Notes under the pieces: model-generated
Database searches by the model: none
The model's input: the letters and a program-made list of their open reading frames with translations, nothing else
Told to the model about the DNA's origin: nothing
Shown: piece after piece, positions 21,262 to 32,847 of the stretch
Layout: each line of letters starts with the position of its first letter
Position numbering within the stretch: the stretch's first letter is position 1
Assembly: GCA_963930645.1 (NCBI GenBank)
Contig: OZ005648.1
Span: 245,249,436-245,313,435 of the forward strand
DNA length: 64,000 bases
Reading direction: 5' to 3'
Source of the DNA: Salticus scenicus
Lineage: Eukaryota > Arthropoda > Arachnida > Araneae > Salticidae
Program-made: the position numbers and the translations under genes

Positions 21262-24200
21262 TAGTCCAAGCGGCGGCTGCAAAAAATTGACTTGATAAGG
21301 TACGAAGCTGATTTTTTCCTATAGATAGAATTCATTGTTACAATGAAAATCTGATAGGGTTGCCTGGTCAAAGCCGTCAAGTTTAAGAGAAACAACCTCA
21401 CTTCCGGTCACAATTTAAACGATTTTCGAACCCCAAAAGGTATGAAGATGAAACCGATGCTAAAATGTAGAGATTAATATGCTCTTTAAAATGGCATAGG
21501 GTTGCCTGGTCAAAACCGTCAAGTTTCAGAGGTTGCCTCGATAATAGGGGTCAAATTTAAACGATTTTCGAACCCCAAAAGGTATGAAGATGAAACCGGT
21601 GCTAAAATGTAGAGATTAATATGCTCTTTAAAATGGCATAGGGTTGCCTGGTCAAAGCCGTCAAGAAACAGAGGTTGCCACGAAAACAGGGGACGTATTT
21701 TACGATTTATTTATCCAAGTAAAAAGTGATTTACTCAAGTGTAAAGATGAAACCTGTGCTAAAATGTAGAGATTAATGTGCTCTTTAAAATGGCATAGGG
21801 TTGCCTGGTCAAAGCCGTCAAGAAACAGAGGTTGCCATGAAAATAGGGGACGTATTTTACGATTTATTTATCCAAGTAAAAAGTGATTTACCCAAGTGTA
21901 AAGATGAAACCGGTGCTAAAATGTAGAGATTAATATGCTCTTTAAAATGGCATAAGGTTGCCTGGTCAAAACCGTCAAGACCCGGAGGTTGCCTCCAAAA
22001 TAGAGGTCAAAATTAAATGCTTTTCGAACCCCACAAGTGTGAAGAAGAAACCGGTGCTAAAATGTTGAGAATAATATAATTTTTAAAATGGCATAGGGTT
22101 GCCTGGTCAAAGCTGTCAAGAAACAGCGGTTGCCACGAAAAAGAGGGGCGTATTTTACGATTTATTTACCCAAGTAAAAAATGATTTACCCAAGTGTAAA
22201 GATGAAACCGGTGCTGAAATGTAGAGAATAATATGGTATTTAAAATGGCATAGGGTTGCCTGGTCAAAACCGCCAAGAAAAGAGGTTGCCACGAAAAGTG
22301 TGTGCGTGTGTGTGGGGGGGGCGAATTTTCGTGGTTTTCTTACCCTAACATATTTAAAAATGAAACTGTTTATAAAATATAGAGAATAATATTCTCCTTA
22401 GAGTATCATAGGGTTGCCAGGTGAAAATCTCGAAAAATAGTGGTTGCCTCGAAAAAAAAAAAAAAAGCTAATTTTGAAGGGTTTTTTATACAATGTGAAG
22501 AAAAAATATAAAAAGTATTTAAAAAAGAAAAAATAAATAAACTGTAATGAAACTGTTCTAAAATTTCCAATAAAAACAAGGAATTAATAATAAAAATAAA
22601 AAATGTAGCATGCGGATACAGATAAGAAATACGACCGCAAAAGTTAACAGAAATGAAGATAATAATGCCCAAGAAACTCATAATAAAAAATTCTGTTAGT
22701 ATACAAAATAAATAATTAAATAAAATGAAAAAAAAAAAAAAAAAAAAACTGTTATTTCAGATTTGCAACAAGATTTACAAATTTCAATTTCATAAATTAA
22801 TTCTTTGTTATTAAGAAACGCGAAAAATTTATCCATTTTTTAAAAATGTTTTTCGCTTTATTTGTGCCCATAATTAATTTGCAGAAGGTATTATTGATTA
22901 TTTTAATTAGATATAAAAAAAAATTAATTGAGAAAATTTTCTAAAATTGACAAATTTTTAATATAACAAAATCGGCACAACCCAATATTTTCGTATAAAA
23001 TTCTACAAAGCAGCCGCATACATTTCTTCAGGGAATTATCATCTCAATACTTTGACACAATTTGAATATTTTAAGTATTGAAAAATGGGGAAAAAACGAG
23101 CTCGTGAGCTGAAATTAGTTTTATACAGATTAGAAAAAAAAAAAAAATGGTCACGCATAATAATTTAATTTTCTTTATGCTTTAAAATCTCTTATATCAT
23201 TAAACAAATAAAATAAACGAATATTGAAATTCGCTTCCTTTTCTAAGCTGACCGCTATACCTTGACAGGTTTGAAGCACAATCGTAAGCAAATTGAAAAG
23301 TGTTGTATGTTCTACATTTAGCTAGCAATTTCATCTTTTAAATATTAATCATTTCGTGTTTAACCTTTTTTAAATAGGCTTCATGTGTGTTTCACTTTGT
23401 GTTAAACACCTTTAATATTTGTTAGCTTTTTGGAGACTGACCGCTATTTCTTTACGAATTTTACTAGACAAACATATGCCATTTTAAAATAACTCCTACG
23501 CTGTACATTCAGGAACCAGCTACACCTTTCAAATATTCATATAATTTCATCCTTATTCATTTTCTTTGTTAATGCTATTCATATTTTTTTACACTTCGTT
23601 AAGAAATCTTCAAAACTCGCCTATTTATTTTGTGGTTGACTGCTTTACTTGACAGATTTGACCTATTTTCGAGGCAACCTCCGAGTCTTGATGGTTTTCA
23701 CCAGGCAACCTTATTCCATTTTAAAGAGCATATTAATATCTATATTTTAGCACCGGTTTCATCTTTACAGTTGGGTAACTCACTTTTTACTTGGGTAAAT
23801 AAATCGTAAAATACTTCCCCTATTTACGTGGCAACCTCTGTTTCTTGACGGCTTTGACCATTCAAACCTATGCCATTTTAAAGAGCATATTAATACCTAC
23901 ATTTTAGCACCGATTTCATTTTTACACTTGTGGGGTTCGAAAATCGTTTAAATTTGACCCCTATTATCTAGGCAACCTCTGAAACTTGATGGTTTTGACC
24001 AGGCAACCCTATGCCATTTTAAAGAGCATATTAATCTCTACATTTTAGCACCAGTTACATCTTTACACTTGTGAGGTTCGAAAAACATTTAAATTTGACC
24101 CCTGTTTTCGAGGCAACCTCCGGGTCTTGACGGTTTTGACCAGGCAACCCTATGCCATTTTAAAGAGCATATTAATCTCTACATTTTAGCACAGGTTTCA

Positions 24201-24686
24201 TCTTTACACTTGGGTAAATCACTTTTTACTTGGATAAATAAATCGTAAAATACGTCCCCTATTTTCGTGGCAACCTCTGTTTCTCGACGGCTTTGACCAG
24301 GCAACCCTATGCCATTTTAAAGAGCATATTAATCTCTACATTTTAGCACCGGTTTCATCTTCATACCTTTTGGGGTTCGAAAATCGCTTAAATTTGACCC
24401 TATTATCGAGGCAACCTCTGAAACTTGACGGTTTTGACCAGGCAACACTATGCCATTTTAAAGAGCATATTAATCTCTACATTTTAGCACCGGTTTCATC
24501 TTCATACCTTTTGGGGTTCGAAAATCGTTTAAATTGTGACCGGAAGTGAGTTTGTTTCTCTTAAACTTGACGGCTTTGACCAGGCAACCCTATCAGATTT
24601 TCATTGTAACAATGAATTCTATCTATAGGAAAAAAATCAGCTTCGTACCTTATCAAGTCAATTTTTTGCAGCCGCCGCTTGGACTA
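21262..24686 (+). mobile_element. 3.4-kb fold-back element with tandem-repeat arms
   Basis: The ends TAGTCCAAGCGGCGGCTGCA (21262) and its complement (ending 24686) form perfect termini. Arms of about 1.0-1.2 kb are inverted copies built from 140-157-bp tandem units marked by GGCATAGGGTTGCCTGGTCA. The left arm has units at 21361, 21503, 21655, 21802, 21959, 22100, 22257 and 22413; the right arm has seven inverted units from about 23695 to 24580. The middle (22440-23690) is AT-rich and non-coding. It is flanked by the 3-bp direct repeat TAA (21259-21261, 24687-24689). A TWA duplication suggests a PIF/Harbinger-like mechanism, while the architecture recalls Drosophila FB/Galileo elements. The class remains open. 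Confidence 0.88.
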
Positions 24687-25743
24687 TAAGATGATTAGTA
24701 GAACCACATTCATAGCAACGAGCAATTTTTCTTTTATCAAATTCTTTATTTCTCTGATTTTCCTCAGATGTTTCGGGTTTTGAATGAAATTTCGGCTTAA
24801 CTTCTTTATTAGTATCCCTAGACTTATCACTACATAAGTTTTCACTTTGGTTACGAAAGCTGGAAAAGTTATTTTTGGGCAAATCCCTCTTTTTGAAACT
24901 TTTTCTAATACTCTCAAACTCATCTAATTTTTCAGCTAAGTCTAAAGGTGTTGCAAAGGTAAGCCAACTTTCAATAAAATGTTCTCTCACATCAGCAGGC
25001 AATCGAAACTTCACCTGCTCAGTCACTATTAGGTCTTTCAGCTGTTGAAAATTCTCTATCTTTAATTCTGTAAGCCACTCCGTAAAATAACTAGAAAGCT
25101 CTTGAGCATAATTTCTCCAAGATTTTTCGGACGATTTGTGGTGCTTATAAAAACATTGTTTCAATTTTTCACTATTTAATTTATATCTTTTCATGATGAG
25201 ATTCTTTACAAAATTATAATTTGTAGCATCGGCTGGAGACTCTCTGGCCAACATATTGGATAGTTCTGGCGGTAAAACTGCTAACAGGTAGGCCACCCAA
25301 TCCTTTTTTGGAACTCGTGCCATCTCTGCTCTTCTCTCGAAATTTATTAAATATAAACCCATTTCATCATGTTTTTCATCAAATCTTGGGGTAATTTGTG
25401 TTAACTGAATTCTTTGAACCGATTCAGTCACCTTTTCTGGTTCTAATATTCTTTCAGGATTTTCTCTTGAAATTTCCAATTTTTTTAATTCAATTTCATA
25501 TTGTTGAGTTTCTCGGGTCCTTCTCTCCTCTCTTTCTTCTTGTCTTATTCTCTCTTCTTCTTGTATTTTTTTATCTTCAAGAAGCCTTTCCAATATTAAT
25601 TTTTCTTCTTCCTCATTATAGGACTTGCTAGATAAAATTAATTTCTTGATGTCAATAACTCTACTGGAAGTATCTACTTCGACACCGATTTCCTCACAAA
25701 TTTGAATCAATTCATGTTTTCGAGCTTTCGCTAAAAATGCCAT
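24687..25743 (-). pseudogene. Gypsy-like element: Gag, interrupted in the zinc knuckle
   Basis: The start is placed at the ATG at 25743 (MAFLAKARKHELIQI); an upstream in-frame ATG at 25860 adds a low-complexity and hydrophobic leader that is probably untranslated. Residues 1-40 resemble a SAP-like helix pair (LIQICEEIGVEVDTSSR). Residues 45-110 are Glu/Arg-rich coiled coil, residues 120-270 a retroviral-type capsid-like helical region (WRNYAQELSSYFTEWL). Near the C-terminus is the first half of a CCHC knuckle, CYECGSTNH. The frame is then broken by the fold-back insertion at 24686. The missing part of the knuckle lies on the other side of that insert. Confidence 0.8.
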
Positions 25744-25860
25744 GTTTGAAAACCCCAAACAAAACCAGAATGCTCTCAAAACAATAATAAAATATAAACA
25801 AATAAAATAATCAGAAAAATTATTATTTTCTTTTTTTCTATTACCCCCTTTTTTTTTCAA

Positions 25861-26023
25861 AAATCAATCAAACACATAAATAAAATAAGATAATAAGGGC
25901 AATCTTTGCAATCAATTAAAAAATAATATCTAATACCGTTAATGGTATCTGTACTTATGAAAAATACCTTATTTTTCTCTATACCTTATGAAAATTACCT
26001 TATTTTTCACTATTTAAGAGAAC

Positions 26024-26061
<38 letters not shown>

Positions 26062-27074
26062 CTTTCATAAAAAGAAACACTTTTCTTCTTAAAGAACAGA
26101 ATACGTGACCATTTTTAATCACACAAATTTATTTTATTAAATAAATCATATATTCAAAAATAATATTTTAAACCAAGTACCTATGTTCTCATACCAAGTA
26201 CTACTTGTTTCCTACACAATCATTATTTCAATTCAAAACAGAAATAAATTTATTTATTTGCAAAACTATTTGATTTTTTTTGCACACATATTTCTCAGGA
26301 AACAGAATAATTAATATATTTCTTCAAACCAAAAAAAAACAATAGTTTCGTTTCTAAACCCAAACTCTTTTCTTTATCAAAAAAAAAAAAAAAAAAAAGT
26401 TCCACAAAATTAGATTTAAGTAACATAAATTACCATAGTAATTAATATTAAGAAATAAAATGAACATCTAATCATTAAACCTTTCATTTGAAATAAAAAC
26501 GAAATTAAAATGTTTTATTCCAAACAAAAACAGATTCATTTTACATGAAATCAAAACTAAATTCCTTTTTTTTTTTTTTTTTGTACTTTTATCCTTCATT
26601 CACTTTTTATATTTTGTATTATTTAGCAAATATTAAATCAGTAAAAAGAGATAGAAAGAAAAATAAATTCAATATAACAAAATATCAGAACAAAATGACC
26701 GGCAATGCACATTAATACTTCATGAACCATTCACCATTTTTATTATTCTTAATTCGATAATAAATACATTATTTTTTTTATATTTTTTTTTTTCTCAAAG
26801 CCCTAAAAAAGAATATCTATTCTTTATTTAGCTTTAATTACAGAACAAATACTTTATTTCAACTTGTTCTCAAATTTGCAATTCCGTTTAAAACCGAAAT
26901 TCTTTTCAAAATGTACTTACTCTACAGTAAGTTTTTTTTTTTTTTTTATTTATTCTTATTATTAGGAATATACCATTAAACGAAAGAGAAAAAAAACAAA
27001 CATATATATTCATTTATTTCTCACTGATTCATCAACTTTATTTTTTTCGAAATACATCGACAAAAAAAAATTGA

Positions 27075-27113
<39 letters not shown>

Positions 27114-27416
27114 ACGGATGAATCAGTTTAATATATATATGTTTTCTCTACAAATAATAATTTCAAATAATCTTTTTATCAAATAGATAGGGACAAGTGA
27201 GGTACCTCTGTGATATACTTAATTCTCTATTAAATACATAATGTGAATTTAAGTACTTTTAAAAAATATTTTCTCACGTCCTAATACAAGGACTGAGCTG
27301 ATTTATTATATTATTTTTAAATCAAGGCACTGTTTCATACATAAAGGCACTCACCCCTTTAGTAGCGTGAATTCTTGATCCCACCGCTGCCACCATAACT
27401 CTTGACTGTGATGATT
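25861..27416. other. 5' untranslated leader of the LTR element
   Basis: Very AT-rich sequence with many T and A homopolymers (e.g. 27080-27108) and a TA microsatellite at 26032-26058. The primer-binding-like sequence lies next to the 5' LTR (minus strand, about 27380-27405). No coding region is seen. Confidence 0.6.
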
Positions 27417-27726
27417 AGAAGAATGTAGATCATGAAGAGTCGATCCTTTTCCGAGAAAATTATTTATTTTCTCATTTACATACACAACACATCACACATA
27501 ACATAAAAAAAGAATGTAAATAAACTATGTAAACATTATTATTTTTAAATGGACATAATTTTCCAGTCCACCAAACAAAAATACGAGCGGTCCTCAAACC
27601 AGGCGTTTTTACACCTTCATTGCATCATCCACTCTCTAAAACAAAACTAAACTTTCTTCAATTCGAAAGTCTTACTCGTCTGCGCTGGACAGACAGCGCC
27701 CTCTAGTCAGCCTAAAAGTCATCACA
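27417..27726 (-). repeat. 5' LTR of Gypsy-like element
   Basis: A 310-bp homologue of 17699-18018 in the same orientation, starting TGTGATGA and ending TCATCACA. The shared block TCGTCTGCGCTGGACAGACA and CCCTCTAGTCAG is almost unchanged; the AT-rich half is much more diverged. Confidence 0.85.
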
Positions 27727-28008
27727 GTCCTAGGACCCTGCAGATATACACCTCATTGAGATTTTTTCGAATGTGAATTTTTAAATTTTTTTTTTTTTTA
27801 ATAAACTGACTTTTGTGTTTCATTTTTCTAAAATTTATTCTTTTATTTCAATCGTCTGCATATCTTAGCAATGGTTATTACACTATTTATTTTTTATTTA
27901 TTTAATTCATTCATTAGAAGGTGAAATTTTTTTTTTATTATTATTTATTATGTTTATTGAAATCAAATGGTAAAACAGTAGAAAATTTTAAACCTATATA
28001 TATATATA

Positions 28009-28039
<31 letters not shown>

Positions 28040-28126
28040 TAAAATTTAATAACATTTATGTTTATGTATATAATTTTATAATGTAGCAACTTTTTATTTT
28101 TCATTTATTTAATTAACTCCTTTGAA

Positions 28127-28161
<35 letters not shown>

Positions 28162-28320
28162 TTTATTATATTTACTGAAAAAAATGGTAACATATAACAA
28201 AGGGTTAAACTTATTAAAATTTAAGTTTAATTAAAGTTTCTTTATTTAATTCCTTTAAAGGAAAATCTACTTTTCCATCATCATCAATCAACAGATCTTT
28301 TCCATTCAAAAGTGGTTATC
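27727..28320. other. AT-rich intron sequence
   Basis: ATT trinucleotide repeat at 28011-28040 and T homopolymers. No gene is recognised. Confidence 0.6.
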
Positions 28321-28470
28321 TACAACCCACACTCAAGCTAACCAAGGCCACCTCTCCACCAAAGATCTCTATTCAGGCTGTCATCAATAGATAGGCCACA
28401 ATTTGACATTGCCTCAACCATGCCAGCCAGCCACGTTTTCCTGGGCCTGCCTCTTCTTCACCTACCCGCA
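28321..28470 (-). pseudogene. LINE reverse transcriptase C-terminal remnant
   Basis: Translating the minus strand gives RRGRPRKTW followed by about 30 residues (LSIDDSLNRDLWW). This is the conserved C-terminal signature of many non-LTR retrotransposon polyproteins (RGRP-x-K-TW ... D-R-x-x-W). Only this fragment, about 45 residues, is recognisable; stops follow. Confidence 0.65.
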
Positions 28471-28769
28471 GATCTACTTTTTCTATTATTTATTATATTG
28501 GTCGGAATTATATGGTAATATAATGTAAAGAGCGAGCGCTATAAAATGCATGGTTAAAAAATAAAATATTTAATAGATGCTGAGGTACAGCTATCTTTAA
28601 GATCATTGTTTTTAAATAAAAGAAGCTCCATCTTTCTGCAGGCATTGGAAACTGGGACCTGGTGCAATGCGGGCGGAAAAAGAGCTGTTGTTGGCAGCGG
28701 GTACCCAAAGCAAGGTTTAAAGTGATTTCAGTGTAACTTTTTTTTTTATTAGTTTTTATTTATAAAGTG

Positions 28770-28860
28770 ATATAAAAAAATAGTGATCTGATTCTTTTGA
28801 AAATTCATTTAAATATAGTGATCAGAAGTGGGCGTAATCTGCTAGTAGATAAATATAGTC
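28770..28860 (+). repeat. Dispersed repeat terminus (copy at 60376)
   Basis: GTGATATAAAAAAATAGTGA, then TTCTTTTGAAAATTCATT, AGTGATCAG and CTGCTAGTAG match 60376-60462 closely. The CTAGTA at the end resembles a Helitron or Helentron 3' terminus, but no hairpin is clear. Confidence 0.6.
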
Positions 28861-28955
28861 AACATATATCCTCTGTTTTTAATAATATGTTTGAGTCTTT
28901 TTAGAAAGACTGGAGTGTAAGGCTGATTTATTTTTATACCAACTATGTGAAAAAT

Positions 28956-29025
28956 ACCAGAGCCGGGAATCGAACCCGGACTCTTTGCTTAACAAGTGGA
29001 TGCTGTGCCACTGATCTACCCTGGC
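28956..29025 (-). tRNA. tRNA-like sequence, Asn-like anticodon, probable pseudogene or SINE head
   Basis: The minus-strand 70-mer starts GCCAGGGTAGATCAGTGG and ends CCGGGTTCGATTCCCGG plus CTCTGGT. The acceptor stem (7 bp with G-U pairs), the T arm (5 bp, perfect) and both internal promoter boxes are good, and a T5 terminator follows. The D stem is short and the anticodon stem around TTGTTAA (GTT if read as Asn) does not pair. This argues for a pseudogene or tRNA-derived SINE. Confidence 0.5.
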
Positions 29026-29213
29026 TAATAACTAGCTCGGCATTTCTCACATGATATACACTCTATAACAAAAAAGTGATGTACCAAGAAGGAGTTATCC
29101 GAATGGGAAAAAAATTGATAGATGTGATGTACATGTGGAGAAAAACAATTGATTACAGTTTCAGAAAATTTGAATGATTTAATCAAGAGAAAGGTCCTCA
29201 CAGAGTAAACAAG

Positions 29214-29423
29214 TCAATAACGCGTTGGTCCACTTCTGGCCCTTATGTATGCAGTTATTCAACTTGGTATTAATTGACAGAGTTGGCAGATGTGCTCCTG
29301 TGAAGTAACGTGCCAAATTCTGTCAAATTGTTGCGTTAGATTGGCAAAATCCTGAACTGGCTGTAGCATCCTCTTTTAGATGCTCTAAACGTCCTCACTG
29401 AAAGAGAGATCCGGGGACTGAGC
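29214..29423 (-). pseudogene. Tc1-like transposase C-terminus, degenerate
   Basis: The minus-strand translation reads AQSPDLSFSEDV (the region of the final catalytic Glu, which reads SPDLxPIENxW in intact Tc1-like proteins; the Glu context is degraded here). It ends with FDRIWHVTSQEHICQL and ITAYIRARSGPTRY plus a stop at 29214. There are at least three in-frame stops. The N-terminal and central domains are absent or unrecognisable beyond the hAT insertion. Confidence 0.75.
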
Positions 29424-29493
29424 TCAACCCCATTTCACTAAGCTGTCTATTAAGGGTCTTTCAAATCATTGAAGTACCAGTTGCACGTAGGAT

Positions 29494-30074
29494 CAGGGTT
29501 AGAAATAAGTGGTCGTTAGTCGTATTTTGCGACCAGTTTTTTCATTTTGACGCCTAGAATTCCAATCATAGGTGCCATATTTGACGCCTGGATTTTTTCC
29601 TCATCATATCTAATAATTTTCCCAATCCCATCAGACAGCAAACAAGTCTATTTCACCTAACCTAATAAAAACCTAATTTGAACCTAATAAAAATCGATTT
29701 AAGAAATCATTTCTCTCTGAAAGTAGTTGACGATTTGTTAATGATTAAATTAAATAGCCCTAAATTTGAAGATTACTGCCCAGAAAATGCTATTAAATTG
29801 TGGTGGAATGATGTATCGTCTGGGTGAAGAATGAATTTGTGATTTTAAATATGTACGTTTAATATTGTCAATGTAATTACATTCATTACATAAGTATTTT
29901 TTATATAATCTTCCATATATTATTTACAAGTTGATGCTTTATTATTATTATTATTATTATTAAATATGCATATTTAATTATAGATGGCACCTAGATTTTT
30001 AATTTGGACGCCTAAAAAATTTAATCCAGGCGTTATTTTGACGCCTAGTTTCAAAATTCTTATTTCTACCACTG
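29494..30074 (+). mobile_element. 581-bp hAT-type MITE
   Basis: The TIR is CAGGGTTAGAAATAAG at 29494 and the complement of CAGTGGTAGAAATAAG ending at 30074. The exact 8-bp target duplication is CGTAGGAT (29486-29493 and 30075-30082). Subterminal GACGCCTA/TAGGCGTC motifs occur repeatedly at both ends. It is non-coding and inserted in the Tc1 remnant, so it is younger. Confidence 0.95.
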
Positions 30075-30484
30075 CGTAGGATCAATGATAATGATGAATT
30101 GGAGCTTTGAGTACCGCTTTGCGATTGACTGGTTCTCACTTTCTGTCCTCTCTTTAGGCCGACCGCAACTATAAAATGGTTACAGATAAAATTAATTTGT
30201 CAGTAATAATATATTTCAAACACTATAGAAAAAATATGTATAAAATATTGTACTTTATATACACAAACAATTGTGTGTACCAGTCCTCCTGATTTTTCAT
30301 GCAAGAAAAATTGCATGTTCCTTGCAGGCATATAATTAATTTTAAGTTCATTTCTTGTAATGGGGAAACTTAAGAAATGTTCAAAATAAAATTTAAAATG
30401 TCAATTTCACTTTTATAGTAATTTGGAAGGGTTACTAATTGCACTGCTCTGCTAAAAATAAAAAAAAATAAAAATTTCAAGGTC

Positions 30485-30580
30485 TGATACCATTCTTGCT
30501 GATTCTTATGTAAAATGACCTCCTAAATCCGAATATGACTCCCATTTTGCTGAGTTACCCACCGTTTTCTAGAAACACCT
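30485..30580 (+). repeat. Lone terminus of the 16553-type TIR element
   Basis: TGATACCATTCTTGCTGATT, TCTTATGTAAAATGACCTCC and CATTTTGCTGAGTTACCCAC match the right arm (inverted) of the element at 16553-17090. It stops where a SINE fragment begins. Confidence 0.8.
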
Positions 30581-30593
30581 TGGGTGTTGATGT

Positions 30594-30650
30594 TTGGGAG
30601 TAAGGCCGATTGACTACCCTAGGGTCCTAGCCCGTATTCACGCAAGATAT
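30594..30650 (-). mobile_element. SINE fragment
   Basis: GGGAGTAAGGCCGATTGACT and GGTCCTAGCCCGTATTCACG match the tail half of the SINEs at 6701-7169. The tRNA-like head is missing. Confidence 0.75.
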
Positions 30651-31261
30651 TATCAAGATATTATCACATTTCACTCACTCCTTGAGAATCTTTTATTAAA
30701 ATTCATTGTAACATTATTACAGACTTCTTTGCTTTTATTATATTTTGTAATTTCACTAAGAGGATGCTACTTTATTATGCAGTCAACTTGAACTTGTATT
30801 ACAACGAACAACTCTACTGGGATTGATCTTGTTTGAGTTACTATATGAAATAGAAGAAAATTAATTAATTTTCCCTTTTCTTTAAGTTTGATTTGATTAT
30901 GATTACAAATAAAATGTCAAATAAGAAATGTATTACAGTTGTTAAGTGAAATAAAAGTTTGAAATTAAAATCAATTGAAAATAATAAAAATAATAATAAT
31001 AAACTAATGAAATGCAACATAACTTTCCTTAAACTGATGACAATAATTTCTGTATGATAATTTGTCTAAATTATGCTACATATGTATACATAAAGAAAAA
31101 ACTGTAACCTTAAATAAAAGAAGAATTTCAATTTTATAGAAGTTAAATAAAAAGGAGAAAAAAAATTATTGATTTTTGAACAACATATATATTGTGCAAA
31201 AGTGAAATATCCTACAGATTGAATTTTATGCATATGTGCATATTTAACGTATGTCTGGTGT

Positions 31262-31972
31262 AATTTTTGAATACCATAGCTGCCAAGTCTTCTTGATTTC
31301 CAATAAGACTTCACGGTTTTTGCATTTTCTTTTTGCTTCGTCCCAGAAAATATAATCTTCCTGATTTTCAGATTTTTTGTGTATTTCATTTTTTCTGTTT
31401 CCAAATAAGAAAAAACTTCTAAATATATTTATAAATTTTGTGCAAAAACCTTATTTATGCGCATAAATTTTCATCTTAACCAAAAGAACATGATGGGATT
31501 TTATTCCAAAATATGAATCGTATCTTGCAAAAGGACTTTTGCAAAGCAGATCAAGATGTTACACAACATGCAGCATAACATCATGTGTTTACTTATGTGA
31601 ACAAACTTATTGCAAATTGTATGCTTGCTATTCTGTATAAAATATTAGTATATTTTTTGTTTGAGTTTAAGAATATTTCATTTAAAAAGTGGGTCCTGCT
31701 GAGAAGGAACAATATAAGTAGATATTTCGCAACACACATATATTTTTCTAAAGAAGACGAAAAATAATTTCACATGATGCTCACTTCTTTGTCCCTCAAG
31801 GATTAAATGTTCAAAATTGATTTTAATGGCTTATTTTGGAATCAATGCCAAATAATTTCTTTAATTTTTTTATTCCTCATAATTATGACTAGAAAAAAAT
31901 TATTTTTACAGTGCATACTATGTATAATCTTCTTGATTCTTCCAGTGAGAAGTTGGCAGGTATGGAATACTG
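31262..31972 (+). mobile_element. TIR element with CTGCCAA termini
   Basis: ATACCATAGCTGCCAAGTCT at the left and the complement of ATTCCATACCTGCCAACTTC at the right form imperfect inverted ends of about 30 bp, both followed inward by a TCTTGATT phrase. A related terminus occurs at about 14540 (GCATACTTGCCAACTTTTCC) and a truncated one near 35876. It is non-coding and the superfamily is not determined. Confidence 0.55.
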
Positions 31973-32845
31973 CTTAAATTGCATTATCTTAACGATTGAA
32001 AATTTTTAAATGTTTATTCCCACTATCTTGATTTTTTGAAAAAATCCTGAAATGCATTAAATGTTTATACAGCTTATTGGCTTGTATGTGTATTAATTTT
32101 GGGAATTTCATTCATCTCCTTATCTAAAAAGTTTTTATCGTTCTTTAATTTAATAACCCATTTATTGTATCATGAACTGTTTTTTTTTTTTTTTTTTTTT
32201 TTTTGTACATTGTTCTCTCCCTTTGTGTAATTGCAAAAATTAAAATTGCATGTGGCAATGACAACTCCTTGATAGTTCTTGAAGTATGGGGCTGCATTCA
32301 ATATCAGTATCTTAGTAATTCAATGGATCTTTCTATCACTTATTGATTTTTGAAAAACTGCTTATTTCTGATAACTTTTTATTTAGAAACTTCTTGTTAA
32401 ATAGACTTGCTTGTTAATTTTGTAGATCTCTATATTGAGAGTCTTGAACCTTTCATGATCATTATATCAAATATAAAAAAAAATTATTTTAAATGGAAGT
32501 CAATCAAGGCATATTTAAAGGGTATTATAATTATATTATGCTAGGTCATTTACAATGCAAATCGACTGTATTAGCATGATGTGTTAAATCTTATACTTAA
32601 GATTATATTGTGTGTTGTGGCATGTTATTGCATTTTATTATAAAGTCTGGTCAGAGGCTTATTTGATAGATGCAGTTGTATCAGGCAACAAGATGTAGAC
32701 TCTCGCCTCAGTGAAATATACTTATTACTTTAAAGCTATTCTAAAGGGAAGGGTTACAAGTTATTATCTCACATTGGCAATATGTTTCTCTTGGACCTGC
32801 CCTGTTTATCATATTTGTTTACAAAATACCTATTCCTCAAACAAT
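31973..32845. other. Intron sequence without recognised features
   Basis: AT-rich, with a T homopolymer at 32181-32203. No gene, RNA or element ends were found. Confidence 0.6.
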
Positions 32846-32847
32846 TA

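Larger units (their letters stand above)
17699..27726 (-). mobile_element. Gypsy-like LTR retroelement, degenerate, with two nested insertions
   Basis: LTRs lie at 17699-18018 and 27417-27726. Internally, on the minus strand, are a Gag (start 25743), a retropepsin-type protease (from about 21181), a long coiled coil and a short RT-thumb-like segment ending at 18528. A 687-bp TA-flanked miniature (19532-20218) and a 3425-bp fold-back element (21262-24686) interrupt the coding part. Without these and the LTRs the internal region is only about 5.3 kb. The reverse-transcriptase catalytic core, most of RNase H and integrase are missing, so this copy is not autonomous. A primer-binding-like TGGTGGCAGCGGTGGGAT lies just inside the 5' LTR on the minus strand. 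Confidence 0.85.
29052..30170 (-). mobile_element. Tc1-like element remnant with nested hAT MITE
   Basis: The left end is near ACACTCTATAACAAAAAAGT (29052). The minus strand encodes the C-terminal part of a Tc1-like transposase (29214-29423). The element sequence resumes after the hAT miniature (29494-30074). The right end is not resolved, and internal stops make it inactive. Confidence 0.6.

Noticed and set aside
31066..31404. 112-codon minus-strand frame
   Set aside because: AT-rich composition, no motif, and it overlaps the left end of a TIR element; treated as chance.
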